Source: Methanobacterium paludis (GTDB taxonomy: Archaea; Methanobacteriota; Methanobacteria; Methanobacteriales; Methanobacteriaceae). From it: a stretch of 64,000 nt of DNA. How positions within the stretch are numbered: position 1 is the first letter of the stretch; every line of letters starts with the position of its first letter. The notes under the pieces are model-generated. The model had not been told where the DNA came from and did no database searches. It saw only the letters and a list, made by a program, of their open reading frames with translations. Both the position numbers and the translations under genes were made by a program. This document shows positions 9,097 to 18,059 of the stretch, in pieces. Location: contig NC_015574.1 in NCBI RefSeq assembly GCF_000214725.1, positions 2,357,001-2,421,000 on the forward strand. Reading direction: 5' to 3'.

Positions 9097-10089
9097 TCAA
9101 TCATATTTAATTTCATCCATCTCATAGTCTTCCCACTCCCTTTTACCAAGGACTATCTCAAGCTCTGGAGGGGTTAAAAGCGGTTTTTTATACATTTTAG
9201 AATCATCTATAGCTATCCTTGGGCATGCTGTCACCACGAAAGCATCCAAATCTCTAAAAGGTACTAAAAGTTCGGGTGAAATATCGTCCATCACGATTAT
9301 AAATGCTTCTCTTTCTTCTTTATCAATCATATTCTTTAAAACTTTTGCAAGGTCCAGTCTGGACTGGCCTTTCTTGGATGAAACAATTATTCCAAATCTT
9401 TTTGCGTCTGCAGCCTTTGCTATCCTTGCAAAACGAATTCTCATGATTCTATCTGCAAATTCATCAATATCTCGAGCATCATTCATGTATGGATCAGCTA
9501 TTACAACGGGTTTATCTGTGAAAAGTTTGATGCCAAGTGTGTGGAAGTTCCCGCTTCCAACGTAGAGAACTGCATCAATATCCAGGTCTTTTATGGCTGA
9601 AAAGTTGCACCCCAAAACCTGACCCTTCTGCGTACCTGATCCCTCTTTCATCACGACTTTCTTCCCATTACCCTCAAGAAAACTGGTTATTTCATCAAGA
9701 AGATGCAAGTGCTGGGCTGTTGTAACTAATCCAATACGTTCATATCCTTCAAGGAGACTCAAAGAACTGCCGACAGCACCCATTACATCCATGTTGGATT
9801 GGGCCTCAACAAAAAGTACGGGTACATCGTAGTCCAGCGGGAGCGCTGTATGCCCAAAATGAACCAGCAGATCAACCGCACCAGCCATGTCCACGTCTGC
9901 AGCATCACATGCCCCGTAACATGGATCAGCTGATATCAAAGTAAATGCATCTGTCTCGTCTTCGATTTGTCTTGCAACATCGGTAGCATAAGTTTTAAGG
10001 CCTTCTGGAAACTGCAGTCCAACAGATTTTATATTTTTTTCCTTTATTCTTTCTATGATCTCGTTTACCTTGAATTCGTAGTCCAACAT
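9097..10089 (-). CDS. dph2: Diphthamide synthase Dph2
   Basis: 330 residues. Archaeal Dph2 is a homodimeric radical enzyme that transfers the 3-amino-3-carboxypropyl group of SAM to the target histidine of EF-2. It uses a 4Fe-4S cluster held by three widely spaced cysteines. Here these are in ADPCYGACD (C57), VLGCNFSAI (about C165) and VVTACPRIAIDD (about C287). The N-terminus (GLQFPEGLKTYA) and the GSGNFHTLG segment also fit. The length is normal. Confidence 0.95.
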   Translation of the reverse strand: MLDYEFKVNEIIERIKEKNIKSVGLQFPEGLKTYATDVARQIEDETDAFTLISADPCYGACDAADVDMAGAVDLLVHFGHTALPLDYDVPVLFVEAQSNMDVMGAVGSSLSLLEGYERIGLVTTAQHLHLLDEITSFLEGNGKKVVMKEGSGTQKGQVLGCNFSAIKDLDIDAVLYVGSGNFHTLGIKLFTDKPVVIADPYMNDARDIDEFADRIMRIRFARIAKAADAKRFGIIVSSKKGQSRLDLAKVLKNMIDKEEREAFIIVMDDISPELLVPFRDLDAFVVTACPRIAIDDSKMYKKPLLTPPELEIVLGKREWEDYEMDEIKYD

Positions 10090-10170
10090 CTCATCCCCAT
10101 CTCATCTTAGAGATTTTTTTAATGGCAATTAAATCATTGATTAACCCAGTTATTCGTCCACAAGCCATAC

Positions 10171-10743
10171 CTAAGACTCATCAATACTTCCCTTAATTAC
10201 GACCTTTCCATTCACCACATTCAACTTAACAAGGCTGCGAACTGTGACCCCTGTGGCATCTTCAACTATACATTTTCCTTTGCCCTTTTCTATTACCGCC
10301 ATTACGTCCACTATATCAACCTTTATAGCTTTAAGAGCCTTAAGGACCGCTATCATAGTACCGCCTGTGCTCACAACATCATCAACAAGAATTATTCTAT
10401 CCCCGCTGTTAAGTCCATTTATGTAAAGCTCTCCTTCGCTGTAACCTGTCATTTGATGGACAGCAACTTCACCTTCAAGCCCATAAGAACGTTTTCTAAC
10501 AACTACAAATGGTATTCCTGTTTTAAGGGATAATGCTGTTGCAATGTGGATTCCCATTGCTTCAACACATACTATCTTATCCACATTCATATTTCCAAAC
10601 TTTGAAACTCCATCTGCAACTTCTTCAAGGATTTCAGGAACAACAAGTGGAACACCGTCGGTTATCGGATGCACAAAATAATCATAATCTCCTTTTTTTA
10701 CTACAGGAGCCTCTATTAAACTTTTTTTAAGCTTTTCAAACAT
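10171..10743 (-). CDS. hpt: Hypoxanthine/guanine phosphoribosyltransferase (archaeal type)
   Basis: 190 residues. The PRPP-binding motif is RIILVDDVVSTGG (about 116-128). The N-terminal YFVHPITDGVPLV and VVVRKRSYGLEGE flexible-loop region match archaeal Hpt, related to adenine phosphoribosyltransferases. It salvages hypoxanthine (and guanine) to nucleotides. Start ATG at 10743 follows a TGATAGA tract. It has its own AT-rich upstream region, divergent from SRP54. Confidence 0.92.
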   Translation of the reverse strand: MFEKLKKSLIEAPVVKKGDYDYFVHPITDGVPLVVPEILEEVADGVSKFGNMNVDKIVCVEAMGIHIATALSLKTGIPFVVVRKRSYGLEGEVAVHQMTGYSEGELYINGLNSGDRIILVDDVVSTGGTMIAVLKALKAIKVDIVDVMAVIEKGKGKCIVEDATGVTVRSLVKLNVVNGKVVIKGSIDES

Positions 10744-11359
10744 TCTATCACCATGAATCGGATTTTGATTATTTAAAGAATTATCTTTTAAAGAATTATC
10801 TTTAGGGTTATCTAAAAGGAACTTATCTTTAGGAATTATCTAAAAGGAACTAACTAATCTGAGTGGAAAGATGTGAGTTGAGTTTATGTGAGTTGAGTTT
10901 GTTTGGACACAACTTAAGTCCAATAAACTTTTAATTAATTTTTTTGAGTCAATTTCTTAATATACGTTTCAATGAATTCAATTTTACTCTTTTTTATTAT
11001 TTTTAACTATTATAAAATTTTTAACCGTTTATACTGTTTATGTCTTTGAAATAAAAATTTTTAGATTTCAAATCGGGTTATGGGCAAGTTTAATATGATA
11101 AATATAGATTAAAACTGATTAAATCATTACCTAAATCATTGTCCATAACAAGATACATGAACTTAAATCATCTATATACTTAGTGTATAAAAATTAATTT
11201 ATACTACATATAATATGAGTTATAGTTTACAGATTATATTTAAATAATTCATATTTCAAAAGTAAACCCCATAGCATAATACTGTATTTTTATTTGTTAT
11301 GAAAAAGAAGTTAATATTATAGAAATTGATTATAAGTGTTTAAGACACCGGTGAGAATC
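10744..11359. other. Divergent hpt/SRP54 intergenic region with short repeats
   Basis: 616 bp without a credible gene. Near hpt, AATTATCTTT(A) words recur four times (10780-10845) along with two TCTAAAAGGAAC copies. Further on there is a perfect 15-bp tandem duplication (separate entry). Several TATA-like stretches at 11175-11250 suit an SRP54 promoter. Confidence 0.6.
10871..10900. repeat. Perfect 15-bp tandem duplication
   Basis: ATGTGAGTTGAGTTT occurs twice head to tail in the hpt/SRP54 gap. No coding or promoter role is evident. Confidence 0.95.
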
Positions 11360-12691
11360 ATGTTAGACAATCTGGGCAAAAATCTGACCAATACCATGAA
11401 AAAATTGGCAGGAATGAGCATAATCGACAAGGAAGTCGTAAAAGAAGTTATAAAAGATATTCAGAGGGCTCTTATCCAGTCGGATGTTAACATAAAGCTG
11501 GTACTAAACCTCTCCAAGACCATAGAGGACCGTGCCCTGAATGAGGAGCCTCCAAAGGGTGTCACACCCAAGGAACACGTTATAAAGATCGTCTATGAAG
11601 AACTCGTGAATCTCGTGGGAGAAAAGGCCCAGGAAGTAGAGATAGACAAAAAACCATACAAAATACTGTTTGTAGGGCTTCAGGGAAGTGGTAAAACCAC
11701 CACAATTGGTAAAATTTCCCGCTATCTTCAGAAGAAAGGTTTCAATCCAGCGATCATTTGTACAGATACATGGAGACCTGCAGCCTACGAACAGCTGCGC
11801 CAGCTGACTGAAAATATGAACCTGCCTCTTTACGGAGATCCTGAAAATAAAGATGCTCTGGATCTTGCCAAAAAGGGTTTGAATGAGTTTAAAAAACAGG
11901 ACCTCATAATTGTGGATACTGCAGGACGTCATAAGGAAGAAAAGGATTTACTGGATGAAATGGAAGAGATCTCTGCAATTGTCAAGCCTGACGAGGTAAT
12001 ACTTGTTATCGACGGAACCATAGGTCAGCAGGCAAGAGAGCAGGCTCTTGCATTCAGCAAAACCACCAAGATAGGATCCATAATCATCACCAAACTCGAC
12101 GGTTCTGCAAAAGGTGGAGGTGCTCTTTCGGCTGTGGCAGAAATTGGAGCCCCCATCAAATTTATAGGAACAGGAGAAAGGGTTGATGACTTTGAAGCCT
12201 TCGATCCAGAACGTTTTATATCCCGGTTACTGGGAATGGGCGATATAAGAAGCCTGATCGAAAAGGCCGAGGAAATAGCTAAAGATGACATTGATATGGA
12301 CTCTGTCGATGCTATGATGAGTGGTAAATTCACACTCAAGGATATGTACTCCCAGTTCGAGATGATGAACAAGATGGGTCCGATGAAACAGGTTATGAAC
12401 ATGATCCCTGGTATGGGAAGTAAACTTCCAAAAAATGCCTCCCAAATGACGGAAGAAAAGCTTGGTAAGTACAAAATACTCATGGATTCCATGACCGAAT
12501 ACGAACTTGAACATCCTGAGGTCATTAAACAGTCAAGGGTTAAAAGAATAGCTCGCGGATCTGGTATGCGTAATGAAGATGTTAAAGAGCTTATGAAATA
12601 CTACAACGTCACGAAAAAGGCCATTAAAGGCTTTGGAAAAAGGAAAATGGGCGGGCCAATGGGTCAAATGATGCGTCAAATGATGAGGTAA
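11360..12691 (+). CDS. srp54: Signal recognition particle 54 kDa protein
   Basis: 443 residues from the chosen start. N domain (1-about 90), then the GTPase domain with G1 GLQGSGKTTT (about 105-114), DTWRPAAYEQL, DTAGRH and TKLDGSAKGGG. The M domain has MNKMGPMKQVMNMIPGMG and a methionine-rich end (GQMMRQMMR). It binds signal sequences and 7S RNA and docks with FtsY. I chose ATG 11360 (MLDNLGKNL) because a GGTGA site lies 5 bases upstream; a GTG at 11336 would add eight unconserved residues. Confidence 0.97.
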   Translation: MLDNLGKNLTNTMKKLAGMSIIDKEVVKEVIKDIQRALIQSDVNIKLVLNLSKTIEDRALNEEPPKGVTPKEHVIKIVYEELVNLVGEKAQEVEIDKKPYKILFVGLQGSGKTTTIGKISRYLQKKGFNPAIICTDTWRPAAYEQLRQLTENMNLPLYGDPENKDALDLAKKGLNEFKKQDLIIVDTAGRHKEEKDLLDEMEEISAIVKPDEVILVIDGTIGQQAREQALAFSKTTKIGSIIITKLDGSAKGGGALSAVAEIGAPIKFIGTGERVDDFEAFDPERFISRLLGMGDIRSLIEKAEEIAKDDIDMDSVDAMMSGKFTLKDMYSQFEMMNKMGPMKQVMNMIPGMGSKLPKNASQMTEEKLGKYKILMDSMTEYELEHPEVIKQSRVKRIARGSGMRNEDVKELMKYYNVTKKAIKGFGKRKMGGPMGQMMRQMMR

Positions 12692-12833
12692 CTAAAAACT
12701 TAAAATGATTTTAGGAATTTTTATCCTTATTCAATCATTTTTAGACAAATTTTTAGGAACTTGAATAAGACCCTCACTAATTTTCATTTTTAAATAGAAA
12801 TTACAGAATTAAATAGATATAAGTCCTATTATT

Positions 12834-14096
12834 ATGGATGAGGTAAAAATGGAATTTGAAATACGAGATAAAGCAGTTAAAATTATCGAAATTACAGAAG
12901 GAAAACTCTGCAACAGATGTTTAGGCAGAAATTTCTCTAAGATAATAGATGCCCCTGGAAACATGGAAAGGGGAGAATACGTGAGGAAAATTCTCTCTCA
13001 AAACGGTTACAACCTGCCTCAAAATGATTTAAATAGTAGTAAATGTCATGTCTGCAGTAACATCTTCGACCAGGTGGATCTGGAAGATGAAAACATTGTA
13101 GACAGGATAATTAAGGAAATAACTGATTCTGGAATCGAATTTTCGAACTTTCTGGTTGGATGCAAGGTTCAACCTGAAATCCTGGAAAATGAGGCAAAAA
13201 TCCAGAAAGAACTTTATATTGACGTTGAAAGTATTAAAAAAGAACTTAACCGGGAGATTGGTAAAGCCCTTTCATCGAAACTTGGAAAAGAGGTAGAATT
13301 CGACAACCCCAATCTCGTTGTGATGATAGACTTTAAAAATGGGAATATTGAACTTCAGACCAATCCCCTCTTCATTGAAGGCCGTTACAGGAAGCTTTTA
13401 CGAGGTATTCCCCAGACAAAATGGCCCTGCACCAAATGCAAAGGAAAAGGATGTGAAAGATGTAATTTCACAGGTAAGATGTACCAGGAATCTGTTGAAG
13501 AGCTAGTATCTCCAGATGCCGTGAAAGCCACACAAGGTTCATCCTCTAAATTCCACGGGGCCGGCCGTGAAGATATAGACGTTAGAATGCTTGGAAATGG
13601 AAGGCCTTTTGTACTAGAGATCAAAGAGCCCAAGCTGAGGGATATTGACCTGGAAGAGCTTGAGGAAAATGTAAACAAACATGCAGAAGGAAAGGTTGAA
13701 ATTTTAAACATGAAATTTGTTGGTAAAGAGAGGCGCAGCCAGATAAAGACCTCATCAACAGATACGTACAAAGTTTACCGTGCCATTGCAGAACTTGAGG
13801 ATGAGGTGGAGGATGAAGTTTTAAGATCTTTAAACTCCATTAAGATCATAAAACAGCGCACACCCATAAGAGTATCCCACAGGCGTGCCGATAAAATACG
13901 CACACGTGAGGTTAGAAATATGGAGTTCAAAAAACTAGATGCAAAAACTCTTGAACTTGTAATAGAATGTGAAGGGGGACTCTACATCAAGGAACTCATA
14001 TCTAGTGATGAATCTAGAACCAAACCCAGCGTATCAGAGGTACTTGGAACCCCTGCAAAGTGTGTAAAGCTTGATGTTCTGGAAGTGAACATTTAA
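12834..14096 (+). CDS. pus10: tRNA pseudouridine synthase Pus10 (positions 54/55)
   Basis: 420 residues. The N-terminal THUMP-containing half has a zinc site made of CNRCLGRNF and CHVCS. A second cysteine cluster, CTKCKGKGCERC (about 201-212), precedes the catalytic domain. The catalytic aspartate lies in GREDIDVRMLG (about 244-254). TPIRVSHRRAD and CEGGLYIKELISSDE near the end match the Pus10 C-terminus. It makes the pseudouridines of the T-loop, which archaea do with Pus10 instead of TruB. It lies between SRP54 and L21e. Met6 is an alternative start. Confidence 0.95.
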   Translation: MDEVKMEFEIRDKAVKIIEITEGKLCNRCLGRNFSKIIDAPGNMERGEYVRKILSQNGYNLPQNDLNSSKCHVCSNIFDQVDLEDENIVDRIIKEITDSGIEFSNFLVGCKVQPEILENEAKIQKELYIDVESIKKELNREIGKALSSKLGKEVEFDNPNLVVMIDFKNGNIELQTNPLFIEGRYRKLLRGIPQTKWPCTKCKGKGCERCNFTGKMYQESVEELVSPDAVKATQGSSSKFHGAGREDIDVRMLGNGRPFVLEIKEPKLRDIDLEELEENVNKHAEGKVEILNMKFVGKERRSQIKTSSTDTYKVYRAIAELEDEVEDEVLRSLNSIKIIKQRTPIRVSHRRADKIRTREVRNMEFKKLDAKTLELVIECEGGLYIKELISSDESRTKPSVSEVLGTPAKCVKLDVLEVNI

Positions 14097-14217
14097 GAGT
14101 TACCAGAACATAAGTATTATATAAGTTAAAAGAATCAATAGCATGATCAAATATATATTAGATTCCCTGCAAACCATTGTATCAACTACATTAAACAAAA
14201 AAAATACATTGTAAAAT

Positions 14218-14233
14218 ATCTGAAATTTCAGAT
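14218..14233. promoter_or_regulatory. Perfect 16-bp palindrome
   Basis: ATCTGAAATTTCAGAT is its own reverse complement. It is 285 bp upstream of the L21e start, so it could be an operator or a remnant of the pus10 terminator region. The ATCTGA half-site recurs at 14275. Confidence 0.5.
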
Positions 14234-14247
14234 TTTGTAGGTTCAAG

Positions 14248-14292
14248 TTATATCTAATTTCAAAAGAATATTATATCTGATTTCAAACGAAT
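14248..14292. repeat. Two 22-bp direct repeats, 23-bp period
   Basis: Copies at 14248-14269 and 14271-14292 differ at two positions (core TTATATCTRATTTCAAA). They directly follow the 16-bp palindrome. Confidence 0.9.
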
Positions 14293-14501
14293 TTTAAAGT
14301 ATTCCTGGATCAGCTTTTTCATTTGAACTAGAGTTGTTGATACATGATTACGGATGATATGCTTACAAAATAAAAACATTAAATCCATAGTATTAACATA
14401 GAAATTGGATATAGATCCACTAGTAATATTCATATAAATGAATTCAATTTGACATTTAGTCACTTGATCAACCTTTAAAAGGTTGAAATGGAGGTTCAAA
14501 C

Positions 14502-14795
14502 ATGGTGAAAAGATCAAAAGGTTTTAGAAGTAAAACACGTTTCAAACTTAAAAAGAGTATAAGGCCCGTTAGAGCAAACAACATAACCAAAAGAATACAG
14601 ATCTTCAATGAAGATGATCTCGTTCATATAATAATCGACCCAAGCATTCAAAAAGGTCAGCCACATCCCCGTTTCCATGGTCAAACCGGTAGAGTCGCAA
14701 ATAGAAGGGGACGTGCATATATAGTACAGATAAACGATGGTAATAAAGCTAAAAAATTGATAATACGACCAGAACACCTTAAAATGCAAGAGTGA
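14502..14795 (+). CDS. rpl21e: Large ribosomal subunit protein L21e
   Basis: 97 residues, basic, with SKGFRSKTRFKL at the start and IIDPSIQKGQPHPRFHGQTG and GRAYIVQI later, all diagnostic of L21e. ATG at 14502 is preceded by a GGAGGT site. Its stop abuts the RNA polymerase subunit F gene, a conserved archaeal pair. Confidence 0.97.
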   Translation: MVKRSKGFRSKTRFKLKKSIRPVRANNITKRIQIFNEDDLVHIIIDPSIQKGQPHPRFHGQTGRVANRRGRAYIVQINDGNKAKKLIIRPEHLKMQE

Positions 14796-14800
14796 TATTG

Positions 14801-15133
14801 ATGATTGGAAAAAAAGTGATAGAAACCGATCCTATCACGGTTGCAGATGTTAAAACAATGCTGGGTGGGCTTTCAGAGAGTTATGATCTCACATACGAGC
14901 AGAATCTTGCTTTAGATCATGCTACAAAGTTTTCAAAACTTGAAGTTGAATCTGCAGACAAGTTGGTTGAGGAACTTCAGGAGATCGTGAAGAAAACTCA
15001 AGCTATCAAAATAGCAGATGTTATGCCCTTAGATCTGGCGGATCTGAGGCTGATATTTGCTAAAGAAAGGGGTTCACATAAAAAAGAAGAGTTAGAACAG
15101 GTACTAGAAGTAGTAAATAAGTACAGGGAATAA
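14801..15133 (+). CDS. rpoF: DNA-directed RNA polymerase subunit Rpo4 (F)
   Basis: 110 residues of the RpoF/Rpb4 family: GKKVIETDPITVADV at the start, LTYEQNLALDHATKF in the middle and IADVMPLDLADLRLIFAKER near the end (HRDC-like). With Rpo7 it forms the stalk of RNA polymerase. I chose ATG 14801; a GTG at 14792 overlapping the L21e stop would add three residues. Rpo7 is not nearby. Confidence 0.93.
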   Translation: MIGKKVIETDPITVADVKTMLGGLSESYDLTYEQNLALDHATKFSKLEVESADKLVEELQEIVKKTQAIKIADVMPLDLADLRLIFAKERGSHKKEELEQVLEVVNKYRE

Positions 15134-15217
15134 CTCAAAAAATTTAGTGTAAAAATTTTAGTGTGACTAAAAGACCTTATGGTCTTGAATAAATAAAAAA
15201 ACCATCCGGGTGGTTGA

Positions 15218-15796
15218 ATGGAAGATTATGCAATTATCCTTGATTATCTTCCTTTAGGTTATGTTAGGGAAGGTGCGCCTTCATTTAAACGGAATCCTCT
15301 GGCTCAGGCTGTGGGTACAGAAGAGTTTACTATCCTTGAACTCGTTCCGAAGGAAAGTGCTCAACTGGATATACATGAAAAGGTTTACATAGGCTCAGGA
15401 AAAAGGGAAAAAATAGCACGTGTGAACAGGCGAATTAAGTACGATACACTCACAGCCACTGCAAAGTTAGAGCTCAGCTATGTTATAGAAGAGATCATAA
15501 AGGCCAAAGAGGAAAAATTTGTTGAATTCTTCAATGAAGCTGGGTCAATATCAACAAGGCTGCATCAAATCGAGCTTCTGCCCGGAATAGGTAAAAAGCA
15601 TATGTGGGACATAATAGATGCAAGGCAGGAAAAGAAATTTGAAAGCTTTGAAGATATAAAAAAACGGGTCCCCATGCTTGCAGACCCTGTAAAACTCCTT
15701 GCAAAACGTGTCCTTCTGGAACTTGAAGCAACAGGAGAACAAAAGGGAAAAAGGAAGTATATTCTCTTCACGAGACCTCCTAAAAAGCCTGTTTAA
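15218..15796 (+). CDS. DUF655 nucleic-acid-binding protein
   Basis: 192 residues. The N-terminal part (ILDYLPLGYVREG, EKVYIGSGKREKIARVNRRI) looks like an OB-type fold. The C-terminal half has a helix-hairpin-helix: IELLPGIGKKHMWDIID (about 118-134) followed by FESFEDIKKRVP. The family is nearly universal in euryarchaea and sits next to ksgA, which suggests a role in rRNA processing, repair or ribosome assembly; no activity is established. It begins 85 bp after rpoF. Confidence 0.88.
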   Translation: MEDYAIILDYLPLGYVREGAPSFKRNPLAQAVGTEEFTILELVPKESAQLDIHEKVYIGSGKREKIARVNRRIKYDTLTATAKLELSYVIEEIIKAKEEKFVEFFNEAGSISTRLHQIELLPGIGKKHMWDIIDARQEKKFESFEDIKKRVPMLADPVKLLAKRVLLELEATGEQKGKRKYILFTRPPKKPV

Positions 15797-15858
15797 CTTA
15801 ATCCAATTAAATTTATTTCCATACTATTTTTTTAACATCTTTTTTTAGGAGTACATAA

Positions 15859-16701
15859 ATGTTGTCTGAGACCCTCAAAATACTAAAAAAACAGGATATA
15901 AGACTTGACAAACGAAAGGGTCAAAATTATCTCGTAAACAAAACTGTGCTCTCAAAAATAATCACTAACGCAGAGTTATCATCGGAAGATACAGTGCTTG
16001 AAATCGGGGCGGGTATTGGAACCTTGACCATTCCACTTGCAAAGAGGGTAAGGCATGTTTTTGCAGTTGAACAGGATTCAAAGGTTGCAGAAGTTTTAAT
16101 AGAAAGGCTCGAAGATCTCGGTGTTTCTAACGTCAACGTCATTGTTGGGGATGCAACCAAAATGGAGTTTCCAGAGTTCAATAAGGTTGTTTCAAACCTC
16201 CCCTACAAGATATCATCCCCAATAACATTCAAACTCCTCAAAAACAAGTTTGATTTCGCCATACTCATGTATCAACGGGAATTTGCAGACAGAATGGTTG
16301 CAAAAGCTGGAGAAAAGAATTATTCACGGCTTTCAGTTATGATGCATTTCTGCTCAAAAGTTGAGTTTCTATTTGAGGTTTCAAAGGACTCATTTTTCCC
16401 CAAACCCAAAGTATCATCGGCAGTTATTAAGTTAACTCCTAAAAATGCTGCAGAATCTGGTGTTGATGAATTCTTCTTAAAGACTGTGAGGGCGTTGTTC
16501 CAGCACAAGAAGAAGAATGTGCGAAACGCTCTGCTTGATTCATTCCATGAAATAGACGATATGGACAAAAAATCAGCTAAAAAAGTGGTTTCGAACTTAA
16601 AATCAGATTTTTTGGTTGATAAGGTTTTTAAATTAGAACCAAATGAAATAATGGCCATTTCAAAGGAACTTAAAGTTGTTTTAAATGAATTTAAAGCTTA
16701 A
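15859..16701 (+). CDS. ksgA: 16S rRNA dimethyladenosine transferase KsgA/Dim1
   Basis: 280 residues. RKGQNYLVNKTVLSKI (about 18-33), SAM motif I LEIGAGIGTLT (about 46-56), motif IV NLPYKISSPI (about 113-122) and the C-terminal helical domain (FQHKKKNVRNAL) are all present. It dimethylates two adjacent adenines in helix 45 of 16S rRNA late in small-subunit assembly. It follows DUF655 by 62 bp. Confidence 0.96.
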   Translation: MLSETLKILKKQDIRLDKRKGQNYLVNKTVLSKIITNAELSSEDTVLEIGAGIGTLTIPLAKRVRHVFAVEQDSKVAEVLIERLEDLGVSNVNVIVGDATKMEFPEFNKVVSNLPYKISSPITFKLLKNKFDFAILMYQREFADRMVAKAGEKNYSRLSVMMHFCSKVEFLFEVSKDSFFPKPKVSSAVIKLTPKNAAESGVDEFFLKTVRALFQHKKKNVRNALLDSFHEIDDMDKKSAKKVVSNLKSDFLVDKVFKLEPNEIMAISKELKVVLNEFKA

Positions 16702-16929
16702 AACTTAATTAAGTTAAATTTAATTAAATTAAGGGGTTAAATTGGGAATTAAATGGACTAACATTGAAATTGATTGAGCGTTATAACGAAGAATTTTTAT
16801 ATCTACAAGAATTTTATATTCAAGATAAGATTAAGATTCGTCATTAAAATATTTATTACTAAGAAAATAATAGTGATTGAGTAAAATTTTATGCACAACT
16901 GAATTGATTAAAAAATAGGATTGATGAAG

Positions 16930-17238
16930 ATGGATCAAAACCCCTATGAAATATTTCAAAATGAATTTCCAGAACTTGCAGGTAAGTTCAATGAGCTGGT
17001 TGAAGCACAGATCTCCCTTAAAGGACTGGACCCCAAAACCAAACAGCTCATTAACCTAGCCATTCAAACTGCCAATAGAAATCCTCAGGGAGTTAAAATG
17101 CACGCAATGATGGCCAAAAAAATAGGAGCCACCAGAGAAGAAGTGACCAGTGCTGTAGTGCTGAATTTACATCTTTCTGGACTTGCAGCTGTGCTTGAAT
17201 GTCTTCCAGCTGCTATTGAAGGTTTTAAACTGGAATAA
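16930..17238 (+). CDS. Carboxymuconolactone decarboxylase-like (AhpD fold) protein lacking the cysteine pair
   Basis: 102 residues. The CMD/AhpD fold is recognisable: LKGLDPKTKQLINLAIQTANRNPQG, then VKMHAMMAKKIGATREEV and a C-terminal amphipathic helix. The redox CxxC followed by His of AhpD-type peroxidase partners is missing: only the His (in KMHAMMA) remains, and the single Cys is near the end (LECLP). Disulfide chemistry is therefore unlikely. ATG 16930 is chosen because AGGA lies 9 bases upstream; ATG 16924 has only 3-base spacing. The physiological role is unknown. Confidence 0.8.
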   Translation: MDQNPYEIFQNEFPELAGKFNELVEAQISLKGLDPKTKQLINLAIQTANRNPQGVKMHAMMAKKIGATREEVTSAVVLNLHLSGLAAVLECLPAAIEGFKLE

Positions 17239-17358
17239 ATAATCCTTTTAAGTTTTTTTAATAGGTTTAAATAAGAATTTTTTTTAATAAAAATTTTGTA
17301 AAAATCTTTAATTTTTTAATTTCGATTTTTAATATATTAAATTTCATGTGGAAAGACT

Positions 17359-17952
17359 ATGATCAAATACAATGAAATGGAGTTTCAAACCCATCTTGAG
17401 GTGTATGAGCCTGCAGAAGACACCTTCCTATTTTTAGACAACCTCAACATTAAAGAAAACGATTACGTGCTTGAAATAGGGCCAGGTACGGGCATTATTT
17501 CAATAATCGCCTCCAAAACAGCTGAAAACGTTGTAGCCGTGGATATAAACCCACATGCAGTTGAATGTACCAGAAAGAACGCAGAGCACAACAAAGCGTT
17601 TAATATTGGTGTGAGAGAAGGAGATCTTTTTGATCCAGTTAAAGGCGAAAAATTCGACCTTATCTTATTCAACACGCCGTATTTACCAACAGGTGAAGAT
17701 GAAAAAGTTGATGACCAACTTGAAGCTGCATGGGATGGTGGAGAAGAGGGTAGAGAAACTATAGACAGATTTCTGGACGAACTGTACGATCATCTGAAAC
17801 CCCATGGAAGGGTCCAGATGGTGCAATCTTCCCTCTCTGACATTCCAAAAACCCTTAAAAGATTAGAAGAAATGGGTTTTGAGGCCGCTGTAACTGCCAG
17901 CGAACACTACTTCTTTGAGGAAGTTGTTGTTATAACTGGCACTATCAGTTAA
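17359..17952 (+). CDS. HemK2/Mtq2-type class I methyltransferase
   Basis: 197 residues. SAM motif I is VLEIGPGTGIISI (about 35-47), then AVDINPHAVECTRKNAE and motif IV FNTPYLPTGEDE (about 103-114). The acidic DGGEEGRETIDRFLD segment fits the HemK2 family that methylates the Gln of the release factor GGQ loop. The normal catalytic motif is NPPY; here the second position is threonine (NTPY). The N-terminal ETHLEVYEPAEDTF-like opening (FQTHLEVYEPAEDTFLFLD) is typical. The family is firm and the release-factor substrate inferred. Confidence 0.85.
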   Translation: MIKYNEMEFQTHLEVYEPAEDTFLFLDNLNIKENDYVLEIGPGTGIISIIASKTAENVVAVDINPHAVECTRKNAEHNKAFNIGVREGDLFDPVKGEKFDLILFNTPYLPTGEDEKVDDQLEAAWDGGEEGRETIDRFLDELYDHLKPHGRVQMVQSSLSDIPKTLKRLEEMGFEAAVTASEHYFFEEVVVITGTIS

Positions 17953-18059
17953 GAAGTATTTTAAGAAGAGGGTTTAATCTAAAAAGCAATATTATATCCT
18001 GATTGGATTAAAACAGTTCTTTGAGCATATATTTAATAGGTACCTACACTTAAAACTCC

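Larger units (their letters stand above)
14097..14501. other. Intergenic region upstream of the L21e gene, with palindrome and direct repeats
   Basis: 405 bp without a credible gene. It contains a 16-bp perfect palindrome (14218-14233) followed by two near-identical 22-bp words (14248-14292). An 85-codon minus-strand frame overlapping this area and the L21e start looks accidental: no ribosome site and no recognisable composition. Confidence 0.55.

Noticed and set aside
12025..12525. 166-codon minus-strand frame over SRP54
   Set aside because: Antisense to the highly conserved GTPase and M domains; composition explained by the complementary codons.
14221..14260. GTAGGTTCAAG stretch considered as part of a tRNA T-arm
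   Set aside because: No acceptor stem, D-arm or anticodon arm could be placed around it.
14260..14517. 85-codon minus-strand frame upstream of L21e
   Set aside because: Overlaps the L21e start, has no ribosome site and consists of AT-rich reading of repeats.
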